Shown here: in pieces, positions 21,236 to 30,266 of the stretch | Layout: each line of letters opens with the position of its first letter | How positions within the stretch are numbered: position 1 is the first letter of the stretch | From: Rhynchopus sp. YZ270_cl-10 | Taxonomy: Eukaryota; Euglenozoa; Diplonemea; Diplonemida; Diplonemidae | Assembly (NCBI GenBank): GCA_964035575.1 | Contig: OZ037888.1 | Span: 744,001-808,000 of the forward strand | Direction: 5' to 3' | DNA: 64,000 bases | The notes under the pieces: generated by a model | The model's database searches: none | Told to the model about the DNA's origin: nothing | Seen by the model: the letters and a program-made list of their open reading frames with translations, nothing else | Translations under genes and position numbers: made by a program

Positions 21236-21448
21236 ATCGGTGACACGTTGGACAAGCTCCATCCTGTAGTTGAAAATATATTCTCTTCACAATCTTGCTC
21301 TTGGGCAGTATCGCGAAATATTTTTTGAGCAACTGGTGCTTTGATTGCACAAATACCAACACCAATTGCAGTACACACCTTTCCACCTTTTTGTTACACC
21401 GGCTTTGAGTGCACAAACAAAGACCCGATCTTTTTTGCAACCCAAACC

Positions 21449-22744
21449 ATGGACATCACCGTCACCCTGCTCTCCGGGGAACGTACCACCATTGAAGTCA
21501 CCCCAGACGGCTCCGTACGCACCCTTTACCAGACGCTCTCTGATTTGACGACCTTGGGTTCCTCTTCTCCTCCCGACAGCACCACACTTCGTGACGGTGT
21601 GCTCACCCTTGCAGATGGAACTGAGTTGGACGACATGGATGCGCCGTTGAGTGGGATCGGCTTAGAGATGGGAGGTGAGTTGGTGATGCGGGCAGGGAAG
21701 AGGTACGAAGCGTTGCAGGCACTGAAGGATCTTGGTGTGCGTGGGAGGGATGCAAAGTTGGAGAGGAGACTGCGGGCGGAGGTGTCTGCGGGTGCATCCA
21801 GTGTGCAGATGGCAGAAAAACGGATTGAGATAATCACACATATTCTGGCGGTTGGGGTGGTGCCTGGTAAGGATGTATTTCAGGAATGCATCCGGAGGGG
21901 AAAGGTTGATGTCGCCAAAGTTCTGTTCGCAGCAGGCCCCGTCCCGCAAACTGGTCTCTTCTCCACATTTACAGAAGGAATGCACCACCCTGGCCACGCT
22001 GGTTGCTTGGATCTCATCTTCGCCCACTCCACTGAAGGTCCAACTGAAGCCCTTCTTATCCACTTCATCGATGCAAATGATGAGAACTCATGCCGAAAAA
22101 TTCTCGATGCAGGAGTGATCCCTACAGCATTATGCATGAAAAGAAACAGCCTCAAAACGAGTATGTGCAAGCTGCTTTGTGGGTACCTCACCCAGGAGGG
22201 CCGGGATGAGTTTTTATTGTTGCAAATTTCCTGCAAGGATGGGTGGCAGACGATTCCTACATTGCTGGAGGAGGGTGCTAAGGTGAAGGGGTGTCTTTCA
22301 ACTGTGGTGAATAAAGTATGGCATGAATATTGGATACAAACTGGGCGGACGCCGGCAATGTGGTCGGGGCTTTTTGAGGCAGGATTGGACGGAACTAATG
22401 CACTGCATGCGTTAATGCAGAGGATGTTTTACTCAGTGCTGAAAGATGTGCTCAAGGCAGGGTTGAAGCCTGATGTTGACATGATCCCTGTTGTCTTCAC
22501 AAGACAGTTATGGGATCGTGCGACGGCAGGACCGCTGCACCGCTTGGAAAAGAGGGTGGATGCCATCCGAGAGGTGCTTCGCCTTGTCATTGAGGCTGGT
22601 GCGGAACTGAACTGTGTGGTGCACGGGGCAACAGTGCTGGATGGTGCAAAGAATGATCCAGTATTTGCACGCTTTCTGCGGGAGGAGGGTGCGGTCACTG
22701 CCAAGGAACTGGAGTTGAAGATGAGTCAGGGGGAGGCGGTGTGA
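21449..22744 (+). CDS. Ubiquitin-like plus ankyrin-like protein, tandem copy 2
   Basis: 431 residues. I chose ATG 21449, aligned with copy 1, because the longer frame upstream starts without ATG and lies in a non-coding block (CCAACACCAATTGCAGT...) shared with copy 3. The N-terminal 230 residues are almost identical to copy 1. Differences cluster in the C-terminal half: VIPTALCMKRN, QISCKDGW, STVVNKVWHEYWIQTG, MQRMFYS and LWDRATAGPLHRLE. This clustering suggests either selection on an exposed recognition surface or gene conversion over the 5' half. Confidence 0.7.
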   Translation: MDITVTLLSGERTTIEVTPDGSVRTLYQTLSDLTTLGSSSPPDSTTLRDGVLTLADGTELDDMDAPLSGIGLEMGGELVMRAGKRYEALQALKDLGVRGRDAKLERRLRAEVSAGASSVQMAEKRIEIITHILAVGVVPGKDVFQECIRRGKVDVAKVLFAAGPVPQTGLFSTFTEGMHHPGHAGCLDLIFAHSTEGPTEALLIHFIDANDENSCRKILDAGVIPTALCMKRNSLKTSMCKLLCGYLTQEGRDEFLLLQISCKDGWQTIPTLLEEGAKVKGCLSTVVNKVWHEYWIQTGRTPAMWSGLFEAGLDGTNALHALMQRMFYSVLKDVLKAGLKPDVDMIPVVFTRQLWDRATAGPLHRLEKRVDAIREVLRLVIEAGAELNCVVHGATVLDGAKNDPVFARFLREEGAVTAKELELKMSQGEAV

Positions 22745-23150
22745 AGAACTATACAATAGAAAAGGCTTTTGGATTAGTGCAAGGTGAGCGAAAGAACGTG
22801 CGTAGTGGTGCCTGGAAAAGGTGCGCGAATGAACCTCCTTCCCTTTTGGGCTTTTATGTGAAGCTGTCAGTCAGTCGGAGGTGATTTGAAGGTGTATTGA
22901 AGGAACTCTAGCCTTTTTCCTTTATTTTCCTGCTTTGCGTTGTTTCTGTAGGTGTGAGGCTTGGGGATATCTTTCCCATTTTTCTTTTCTTTTGAGACTA
23001 TTTTCATTTTTGCGTGGGTCTTGCAGTGTCTTCCAGGAATCCATATTCCAAGATTAGGTGTCTTGCGTGTAACCTGAGCAGCTGCTAGACCCTGAAGACG
23101 TGAACGAGACACTCGAAGAAGAGATCTTCAGCGAACACTCTTTTTTTTTT

Positions 23151-23189
23151 AAAGGTGACTGAGCACGCGAGCCTTGGGATCATCTTACC
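23151..23189 (+). repeat. Family A hairpin, copy 2
   Basis: CTGAG pairs with CTTGG (wobble pairs), loop CACGCGAG, then GGATCATCTTA. Preceded by a T run and AAAG. Confidence 0.75.
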
Positions 23190-23211
23190 AACATATCTCT
23201 TTTTTTGATAA

Positions 23212-23253
23212 ATTGTTGGAGTAGTGTAGTTGCCTCGGTGGTGTTGCCACACG
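23212..23253 (-). repeat. Family D repeat, copy 1 (inverted)
   Basis: Reverse complement of the block at 33664-33717 (GGCAACACAACCGAGGCAAC, then TACACTACTCCAA). It directly adjoins R1 copy 4, also inverted. Confidence 0.7.
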
Positions 23254-23437
23254 TTGCGCCTGCGGCGCAAGCTTGCAACCCACCCTTCCCATGACATAGT
23301 TTGGCAGTAAAAATGCACAATTTTAAGCGCAATTTTTTGAAATGTTGCGTACCGTGGCTTCGCTTTGGGTACCATGACCGCCCTTTCTTTGTTGTACATG
23401 TACTGAGGTTACTGATGTGTGCCTGGTGCAATATCCA
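23253..23437 (-). repeat. Dispersed repeat R1, copy 4 (inverted)
   Basis: The only R1 copy in the opposite orientation. It covers CTTGCGCCGCAGGCG back to the ACCTCAGTACAT block, between tandem gene copies 2 and 3. Confidence 0.8.
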
Positions 23438-23460
23438 CTATTCTTTTTTCTCTCTGACTT

Positions 23461-23512
23461 TTGTTCAGATGTAAACCACGAAATGGAAGTACGACTGCAT
23501 GGTTTGTCATTT
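23461..23512 (+). repeat. Family F repeat, copy 1
   Basis: Begins directly after a pyrimidine tract and CAG: ATGTAAACCACGAAATGG, then a variant of ATGTAGGACTGCATGG. Also at 51626 and 53832. Confidence 0.75.
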
Positions 23513-23738
23513 GTCCAAATAAAAAAAGTCTTTTTTGAGCCACTTTTCCGTCATTCTCTTTGTAGGTGACACTAAACGTGAGACGTTGGGCAAACAAAAC
23601 GGAATAATTGTCTGTTTGATTTGCTTTGATTACACAAATACCAACACCAATTGCAGTCTACACCTTTCCACCTTTTTGTTACACCGGCTTTGAGTGCACA
23701 AACAAAGACCCGATCTTTTTTGCAACCCAACCCAAACC

Positions 23739-25049
23739 ATGGACATCACCGTCACCCTGCTCTCCGGGGAACGTACCACCATTGAAGTCACCCCAGACGG
23801 CTCCGTACGCACCCTTTACCAGACGCTCTCTGATTTGACGACCTCGGGGTTCTCTTCTCCTCCCGACAGCACCACACTTCGTGACGGGGTGCTCACCCTT
23901 GCAGATGGAACTGAGTTGGACGACATGGATGCGCCGTTGAGTGGGATCGGCTTAGAGATGGGAGGTGAGTTGGTGATGCGGGCAGGGAAGAGGTACGAAG
24001 CGTTGCAGGCACTGAAGGATCTTGGTGTGCGTGGGAGGGATGCAAAGTTGGAGAGGAGACTGCGGGCGGAGGTGTCTGCGGGTGCATCCAGTGTGCAGAT
24101 GGCAGAAAAACGGATTGAGATAATCACACATATTCTGGCGGTTGGGGTGGTGCCTGGTAAGGATGTATTTCAGGAATGCATCCGGAGGGGAAAGGTTGAT
24201 GTCGCCAAAGTTCTGTTCGCAGCAGGCCCCGTCCCGCAAACTGGTCTCTTCTCCACATTTACAGAAGGAATGCACCACCCTGGCCACGCTGGTTGCTTGG
24301 ATCTCATCTTCGCCCACTCCACTGAAGGTCCAACTGAAGCCCTTCTTATCCACTTCATCGATGCAAATGATCTGAACTCATGCCGAAAAATTCTCGATGC
24401 AGGAGTGATCCCTACAGCATTATGCATGAAAAGAAACAGCCTCAAAACGAGTATGTGCAAGCTGCTTTGTGGGTACCTCACCCAGGAGGGCCGGGATGAG
24501 TTTTTATTGTTGCAAATTTCCTGCAAGGATGGGTGGCAGACGATTCCTACATTGCTGGAGGAGGGTGCTAAGGTGAAGGGGTGTCTTTCAACTGTGGTGA
24601 ATAAAGTGTGGTCTGAATCTCAGATACAAACTGGGCGGACGTCGGCAATGTGGTCGGGGCTTTTTGAGGCAGGATTGGACGGAACTAATGCACTGCATGC
24701 GTTAATGCAGAGGAGGTTCTTCTCAGTGCTGACGGATGTGCTCAAGGCAGGGTTGAAGCCTGATGTTGACATGATCCCTGTTGTCTTCACAAGACAGTTA
24801 TGGGATCGTGCACTTATGTATGGGAACCCCGTAGGACCGCATAACCTCTGGGCTGATAAGGTGGATGACATTCGAGAGGTGCTTCACGCTCTCATTGAGG
24901 CTGGTGCGGAACTGAACTGTGTGGTGCACGGGGCAACAGTGCTGGATGGTGCAAAGAATGATCCAGTATTTGCACGCTTTCTGCGGGAAGAGGGTGCGGT
25001 CACTGCCAAGGAACTGGAGTTGAAGATGAGTCAGGGGGAGGCGGTGTGA
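23739..25049 (+). CDS. Ubiquitin-like plus ankyrin-like protein, tandem copy 3
   Basis: 436 residues, ATG within CAAACCATGG as in copies 1 and 2. Its 5' half and promoter-proximal sequence are closest to copy 2. Its C-terminal half differs from both at the same patches and has a small in-frame insertion (LMYGNPVGPHNLWADKVDD). In one patch (VWSESQI) it matches copy 1, in the next copy 2, which is a mosaic pattern expected of conversion between copies. Confidence 0.7.
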   Translation: MDITVTLLSGERTTIEVTPDGSVRTLYQTLSDLTTSGFSSPPDSTTLRDGVLTLADGTELDDMDAPLSGIGLEMGGELVMRAGKRYEALQALKDLGVRGRDAKLERRLRAEVSAGASSVQMAEKRIEIITHILAVGVVPGKDVFQECIRRGKVDVAKVLFAAGPVPQTGLFSTFTEGMHHPGHAGCLDLIFAHSTEGPTEALLIHFIDANDLNSCRKILDAGVIPTALCMKRNSLKTSMCKLLCGYLTQEGRDEFLLLQISCKDGWQTIPTLLEEGAKVKGCLSTVVNKVWSESQIQTGRTSAMWSGLFEAGLDGTNALHALMQRRFFSVLTDVLKAGLKPDVDMIPVVFTRQLWDRALMYGNPVGPHNLWADKVDDIREVLHALIEAGAELNCVVHGATVLDGAKNDPVFARFLREEGAVTAKELELKMSQGEAV

Positions 25050-25254
25050 AGAACTATACAATAGAAAAGGCTTTTGGGTTAATGCAAGGTGAGCGAAAGA
25101 ACGTGCGTAGTGGTGCCTGGAAAAGGTGCGCGAATGAACCTCCTTCCCTTTTGGGCTTTTATGCGAAGCTGTCAGTCAGTCGGAGGTGATTTGAAGGTGA
25201 TTTGAAGGAACTCTAGCCTTTTTCCTTTATTTTCCTGCTTTGCGTTGTTTCTAT

Positions 25255-25296
25255 AGGTGACTGAGTACGTACGTGAGGCTTAAGGGACATCTTTCC
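25255..25296 (+). repeat. Family A hairpin, copy 3
   Basis: Begins after CTATAG: GGTGACTGAGTACG...GTGAGGCTTAAGGGACATCTTT. It sits immediately after the shared 3' flank of tandem gene copy 3. Confidence 0.7.
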
Positions 25297-25354
25297 CATT
25301 TTTCTTTTCTTTGGGTACCTGGCGTGTACAATCTCCCTCGAGTGTACAATCCAA

Positions 25355-25575
25355 AAATTGTATAGATCTGACTTTGTATAGTCAAATCTATACAATTTGT
25401 GTACGACCTAGTGTATACTGGGATTGTACATAAATTGTATAGATCTGACTATAAAAAAAGTTGGGATTGTACATCAAATAGTCAGATCTATATAATTTCT
25501 ATACAATTTCTATACAATTGTATGTACAATTGACAATTGTATATACAATGAGTGTATAGATCTGACTATAAGCCT
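25355..25575. mobile_element. Palindrome-rich MITE-like cluster
   Basis: TGTATAGATCTGACTATA and its complement occur five times in alternating orientation with TGTACAAT spacers, forming nested hairpins. Non-coding. Confidence 0.65.
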
Positions 25576-25748
25576 GTGTATATGTGTATACATTTGACTT
25601 TCACCCTTTCTTTATTCTTGAAACCATTTTTACGGTCTTGCTTGGTCCACAACCTTACGTTCTTTTATCTGATAGCAACTTTTCCACATCACGTTTGGCC
25701 CCTCCATTTTTTCGCATATTTCAAACACACATTACTACAAGCACCCTA

Positions 25749-25794
25749 CTTTTCCACCCTCCCCTCCCTTCCACCCTCTACCCTCTTCGACCAG
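25749..25794 (+). promoter_or_regulatory. Pyrimidine tract and AG just upstream of the pseudokinase ATG
   Basis: C/T-rich for about 40 bases, ending CCAG at 25794, 14 bases before the ATG. It could be a trans-splice acceptor; inferred from sequence only. Confidence 0.35.
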
Positions 25795-25807
25795 AAACCT
25801 TTAAGAG

Positions 25808-27247
25808 ATGGGTGACGGGGTCGTGGTAGGTGCGTATACAGCGGAGTTCATATGGCAGGTCAAGGCAAGCCTGCAGGAAGTAGAGTACTCCACCTTTGCC
25901 ATCGCGAATGAGAAGAGCCGGCGGCTGTGCCGACGCTGTCTCGGCATTGTCAACCAGCTGAGCCTAGGGGAGCGCACTGCGAAGCCCCCCCTCCGTGTCG
26001 TGCTCCTCGCCGCAGTCCACCTCCTCCAAGAATGCCTCAACACCAGCGCCGCAGTTCCCAAAACGCTCCTCGGGTTTTCCCTCGGACACCTCTTTCAAGG
26101 CCTCTACCACCGTCTGCGAAGGGCATGGGGTTCATGCCCACCTTCCTGGCAGCTAGAAGATGAACGCGATGCGAATTTAGACAATTTAGATAGCATTTCA
26201 CGACTTTCCAATAAAGACGCCTGGTCGCCTTGCCACTATGGGGTGAGCGAGCTGTGGGGGTTTTTGGAAAAGCTCCCGGAGTCGAAGGACATAGTTACCG
26301 CGAAGCTTACCAGGCAGGGAGGCATTATTGACTTTAACGACGTAGAGAATGAAGAGCTGCTCTGCCAAGGGGCGTACACTACTGTGACTACTGCGTCTTA
26401 TAGGGGCTCGCGGATTGTTTTGAAGGAGATCAACCCTGAGCAGCTTGAGCCGAATGAGTCGCAGGAGATAGTGTTGGAAGGCACTGCCTGGGTAAAGCTG
26501 TGCCACCCCCATATTGTTCCGGTGATAGGCTTCGCAAGCACCAGGGTGTCCAGGGATGGGACCTCTCCGCCGCAGCTGTGCGCCGTGCTTGCGTCGTTGT
26601 ATGCACCAGGAAATTCGCTTCAAGAGTTGTGGTGCACCCAAGGGCATATTCCAACCCCTGCGCAGCTTTTGGTGTTGTGCAGGCAGGTTGCAGAGGCGTT
26701 GCTGTATATCGGGTTGTATGACCAAGAGGCCTGCTATCATGTCCGTGAGTTGCCTTTGGACAATGTGATTATTGATAGTTACTCTGGTGCAGCAAGGGTG
26801 TTGCCGACCATGGCTTTGACGAATAAGCAGGTGTCCAGATGGCAGCCGCCGCAAAAGGCGGGGTGTAGGGAGTGTTATATGGTGGGGATGTTGTTGTGGT
26901 GTGCGGTCGCTCATTCCGTCCCGCTGCCGCATTTGAATAAACAAGAGAGTATAAAGGCGGCAGTGGAAGAGGCGTCGTGGCATCCGCAGGTGGGGCCCTT
27001 GGCTGGGCTGCAGTGCTTCGCAGCGTTTATTTCAAAGTGCTGTGCCCTCGAAGGTGAAGACGGCTTCGCCACCCTCCCCGACCTCCTCGTCGCCCTCGAG
27101 AGAACCCTCGCAGATGTGCTTCACGAGGCAGACAGCCTCCCCTTGCAGCTCTCATCGTCACCCATCCCTCTGCTTGACAAATACGGTGCAGAGAATGAAA
27201 CTGCACACCCACTGCATCCACTCCCAGACTCCCCGATTTTGCATTAA
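25808..27247 (+). CDS. MLKL-like protein: N-terminal helical bundle plus pseudokinase
   Basis: 479 residues, single exon. Residues about 10-115 are helical, with a block (NEKSRRLCRRCLGIVNQLSLGE) like the second helix of the MLKL/HeLo four-helix bundle. Residues about 180-440 resemble a TKL-type kinase: glycine loop LLCQGAYTTVTTASYRG, the beta-3 lysine in IVLKEI (about K205) and HPHIVPVIGF. The catalytic loop is HVRELPLDNVIID, lacking the HRD aspartate, and the DFG position reads ARVLPTM, so it should not catalyse phosphotransfer. The same layout occurs in MLKL, the necroptosis membrane-permeabilising protein, and its plant and fungal relatives. A bundle released by a pseudokinase switch is inference; no partner kinase is adjacent. 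Confidence 0.55.
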   Translation: MGDGVVVGAYTAEFIWQVKASLQEVEYSTFAIANEKSRRLCRRCLGIVNQLSLGERTAKPPLRVVLLAAVHLLQECLNTSAAVPKTLLGFSLGHLFQGLYHRLRRAWGSCPPSWQLEDERDANLDNLDSISRLSNKDAWSPCHYGVSELWGFLEKLPESKDIVTAKLTRQGGIIDFNDVENEELLCQGAYTTVTTASYRGSRIVLKEINPEQLEPNESQEIVLEGTAWVKLCHPHIVPVIGFASTRVSRDGTSPPQLCAVLASLYAPGNSLQELWCTQGHIPTPAQLLVLCRQVAEALLYIGLYDQEACYHVRELPLDNVIIDSYSGAARVLPTMALTNKQVSRWQPPQKAGCRECYMVGMLLWCAVAHSVPLPHLNKQESIKAAVEEASWHPQVGPLAGLQCFAAFISKCCALEGEDGFATLPDLLVALERTLADVLHEADSLPLQLSSSPIPLLDKYGAENETAHPLHPLPDSPILH

Positions 27248-27700
27248 ATAGATGATGAAAGGGGGGGTGCTATTTTTTGTGCTATTTTTCTGCTATTTTG
27301 GGGTCGTCGGCACAATAGAGACATCTTTCTTTCATCCCCATTATTTAGAATACCTTCAAGTATTTGAAATAATAATGGGAAAGAAATTTATGGCGTTACA
27401 CTGAAAACGTCTCTTTGATGAAAAGACCCGAGGGGGGACATACTGCTTTTTAAAATAAACATTCCCAGCATTGCATACACGAGAGGCTCATTGCATCAAA
27501 GGTGACCCCTCCCCCCAAAAGACCCCTCTACTTCACACCGACCTAATCGCCGTGTGTCGCTGATGATCCTTTCATCTGAGTTGAAAGCGGATATATCCGA
27601 TAACGAAATGGATTGTGGGGATGGCATTTCGGGTTGTGAACAACGCAAACGGTATGTTGTCACGAGAGGGTTGTGTATTTCAAGCCACAGTGTGTATTTT
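27248..27700. other. Spacer with family F-like fragment
   Basis: No gene seen. Bases 27655-27692 (GTCACGAGAGGGTTGTGTATTTCAA) match the 3' part of the family F copy at 53832. Confidence 0.4.
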
Positions 27701-27704
27701 TCTT

Positions 27705-27746
27705 TAGATGTGCATGCACGTGAGACATATTCGTCTCTTCAACTTT
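27705..27746 (+). repeat. Family A variant hairpin (AGATG type), copy 1
   Basis: AGATG pairs with CGTCT and ATG with CAT around CACGTGAGA, with a T-rich tail. The outer helix has a different sequence from GGTGA/TCATC but the same geometry. Confidence 0.6.
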
Positions 27747-27753
27747 TATTATT

Positions 27754-27800
27754 AAGGTGACTAAGCACGAGAGGCTTAGGATCATCTTATAAAATTTTCT
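27754..27800 (+). repeat. Family A hairpin, copy 4 (closest to consensus)
   Basis: AAGGTGA pairs with TCATCTT (one G-T pair), CTAAGC with GCTTAG, loop ACGAGAG, bulge GA, then ATAAAATTTTCTC and a T run. Confidence 0.85.
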
Positions 27801-28386
27801 CTTTTTTTTTTTCCTTTTTCGGTGCGTCTATTGGTGCGTAAATTGGTGCATTTTTGTTGTTGTGTGTGATTCGGGTTGAGAAGGAGAAGGGTGTGATGGT
27901 AAATGTGCGTTTTTTTGAAAAAAGCAGGGCGGAGTGGGTCACTTCCTATGTGTCGACCATTTTGCCCAATGAGGACGTAAGCAGGAGAAGAGTTAGCAGT
28001 ATATTTGCAGCCCCCCCGATACCCCTACCCTCACTTTCTTTCCCTCATTCCCTTTTTTATGACAAGGATAAAAGGTTTGATCTGTCAATTTTTTTTGTTC
28101 TGCTGATGTCAATCTGTCATCTTGGTGGTTCACTGTGGTTGATGGATTTTGGAGGGGGAAGGAAGGAAGGAAATTAGTTGTGGGCAATTCCGTTTTCGCT
28201 CCTCCACGCAAATGCCCGAAGAAGGAAACGGTAAGTTCTGGGGTGACGATGCTCAGTTTCTATACACACGCTTTGCAAAATAGGGGGATAGGTTTGCTCG
28301 AGTCTTCCTCTCTCTATATCTCTCCCTCTCGATTTTTTTTCAAAGGGTTGGGTACGTTGCGTATTGCAGCCTAATGTAAATGTCTC

Positions 28387-28440
28387 CCTTCGGGCGACAT
28401 TGTTTTGTCACCGAACAATCAAAACCAACACAATACAACA
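28387..28440 (+). repeat. Family C repeat, copy 3 (truncated)
   Basis: CTTCGGGCGACATTGTTTTG followed by GAACAATCAAAACCAACAC. Probably in the 5' leader of the next gene, 34 bases before its ATG. Confidence 0.6.
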
Positions 28441-28474
28441 CACCACTTTCCCTAGCCTAACCCCTACCTTTTAA

Positions 28475-29873
28475 ATGAAGTCCATATTGCGAGGTGCGGG
28501 GCGGGTCTCGAGGCAGCAGCGAAATTTGAGGGTATGGGGTCAACCGGCACAGCAACCGACACCAGAGGAGATGAACTCAATGCGTGAGTCGCTGGATGAG
28601 GAGTACAACTGGCTTCCGGAGGCGTTGTGGGTGGACGGACGGCGGGCGACGATGCAGGAGCTGTACGCAGCTGACCCGAACGGAAAAGAGCGTGACATGG
28701 ATGAGCTGATGAGCCAGCGGGGCCACCCACTGCGGCAAGGCATCAAAGCCGCCTTTGAACAGCGTGTCGCCCTCAAAGGGCGCCAGATGGAAGAGGAAAG
28801 CGAGAAGCTCGTCAGACACCACATCCCAGACGGGCTCTCCCCAGAGCAGGAGTTGATCTACCTCCGCCTGAAAGAGGAGAACCACACTGAGGACTACAAC
28901 AACCGGATAAAAACCGCGGTAACCAGTATGTATTTTTTTTTCTTCTTCGAGGGGGTACTCCCACTCTGTTTCGTCGCTTCTAATAGGGGGAAGAAATTGT
29001 ACCTCAGAGAGAGGGTGCAAGGACACTCCAATTTATCAAAAAAAAATCTTCATATGAATAAAAAGAAAACAACCTTTTCGTTTATCGCAATGATTGTCTA
29101 ATTCGTTATCTAACACATACACATCCTCTATCTGCTGCAGGCGAAGAAATTCTTGAAGAGCGATACGAAAACTCCAAAGAACGGCTATCTCTAGCTGATA
29201 TCAGAAGATTGTATGTTACGCGAGTGGGGGGGGGGGCTTCTTTTCTATAAATATGCATGTGTGTGTGTGTGTGCGTGTATGTCCTGGAAAAGCAGGTGTG
29301 GGTCACCCTTAGAGCAACGTTTCCTAGTGTACATTACAAAACACACATCACGTCACAAAAAGAATACGTCATATTGTGTGGTTGAAGGGGGGGTGATTCG
29401 CACTTCTTGCGCACCTTCTTCAAAAAAAAAAAAAAAAAAAAAAAAACTTTTGTGTACAAAACAGCACTTTGAATGCAAATCAACAAACAAAAGCTACTTT
29501 CTAGGGTTGAGGATGGCCTCCGTCCATAACCGATTAAGTACAAAGCCTTAGGGCGACATTGTTGTACAGATCCTACCTCGGTCGGTGATTGTCGATGCAA
29601 CAAAAAAATGGGCTGATTCGCATTTCTGCGCACTTTTTGCACCCCATTCACAGCCACACCGGCATACACCTATGTTTTCCCCCCCTTCATCCTCTCTAAC
29701 GCTATCATACCCACAGCAACCGTGAAGGGGAAATGACCCCCGACGACTTGGCAGACCTCAGTTCCAAAGCCATGTTAATGACGGCTAAGCTCTTGGCCTT
29801 CTTTTACATCATGTACGGGATCTATTACTTTTCCTCTAGTGCTGCGTGGCTCGAGTTTTCCGGGAAAAAATAA
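28475..29873 (+). CDS. Probable mitochondrial single-pass membrane protein, three exons
   Basis: Exons 28475-28925, 29141-29210 and 29717-29873 join in phase through GTATGT donors and CAG acceptors to give 225 residues. The N-terminus MKSILRGAGRVSRQQRNLRV is basic, hydroxylated and without acidic residues, as expected of a mitochondrial targeting peptide. The middle is charged and helical (LSPEQELIYLRLKEENH, EERYENSKERLSLADIRR). One membrane segment lies near the C-terminus (AKLLAFFYIMYGIYYF). This layout is common for small accessory subunits of inner-membrane respiratory complexes, but no specific subunit is recognised. Intron 2 contains a family C repeat and poly-A. Confidence 0.65.
29427..29448. 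repeat. Poly-A tract (intronic)
   Basis: About 22 A within intron 2 of the preceding gene. Confidence 0.9.
29538..29608 (+). repeat. Family C structured repeat, copy 4 (intronic)
   Basis: In intron 2 of the mitochondrial-protein gene. CGACA/TGTCG outer helix kept; the inner part is ATCCTACC...GGTCGGTGAT, again a changed but pairable stem. Confidence 0.85.
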
Positions 29874-30089
29874 GACTAATCCGCAATACTCTGCATTCTC
29901 ATGCTTAAGGCAGAAAAGAGGCGTAGACTACCAGGAAGAAGAAGAAAAAAATTCATTTTTTCCCCTCTCTTCATACGAAGCTATACGGGTATCTTTTTTG
30001 AGTACCGACAACCCCCCCCGAGGGACAAAAACCCCCCCTTTTTTCTCCCTTCCCCCCCCGTTCTCAAAAAAAAAAAGAGAAAAATAACA

Positions 30090-30162
30090 AAAGCTTTTTG
30101 AGGCAACATTTGAGTACAGACCCCTAGCTACCCAACTATGGGTACTGAGGCGATTGCTTCAA
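30090..30162 (+). repeat. Family C structured repeat, copy 5
   Basis: ACATTTGAGTACAG, inner stem TACCC/GGGTA, then GGCGATTG. It overlaps an in-frame ATG (30138) upstream of the PPR-like gene, which argues against that ATG as the start. Confidence 0.7.
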
Positions 30163-30266
30163 ATTCATCTTTTTGTTTCACCACTTCTCTCTCTCCCCTC
30201 CCCCTTCCACCCTTTTCTTTTTTTATTCTCTTTTCCAAAAAAGAAAACGTTGTGGGGAGGGACTTA

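Noticed and set aside
21341-21448. N-terminal extension of tandem copy 2 (MIAQIPTPIAVHTF...)
   Set aside because: The frame begins at TTG, not ATG. The block is non-coding in character, and copy 1 lacks it while its protein starts at the same MDITV.
30138-30266. Upstream ATG start for the PPR-like gene
   Set aside because: The 43 codons are the 3' end of a family C repeat plus a pyrimidine tract; the ATG at 30267 gives a sensible presequence.
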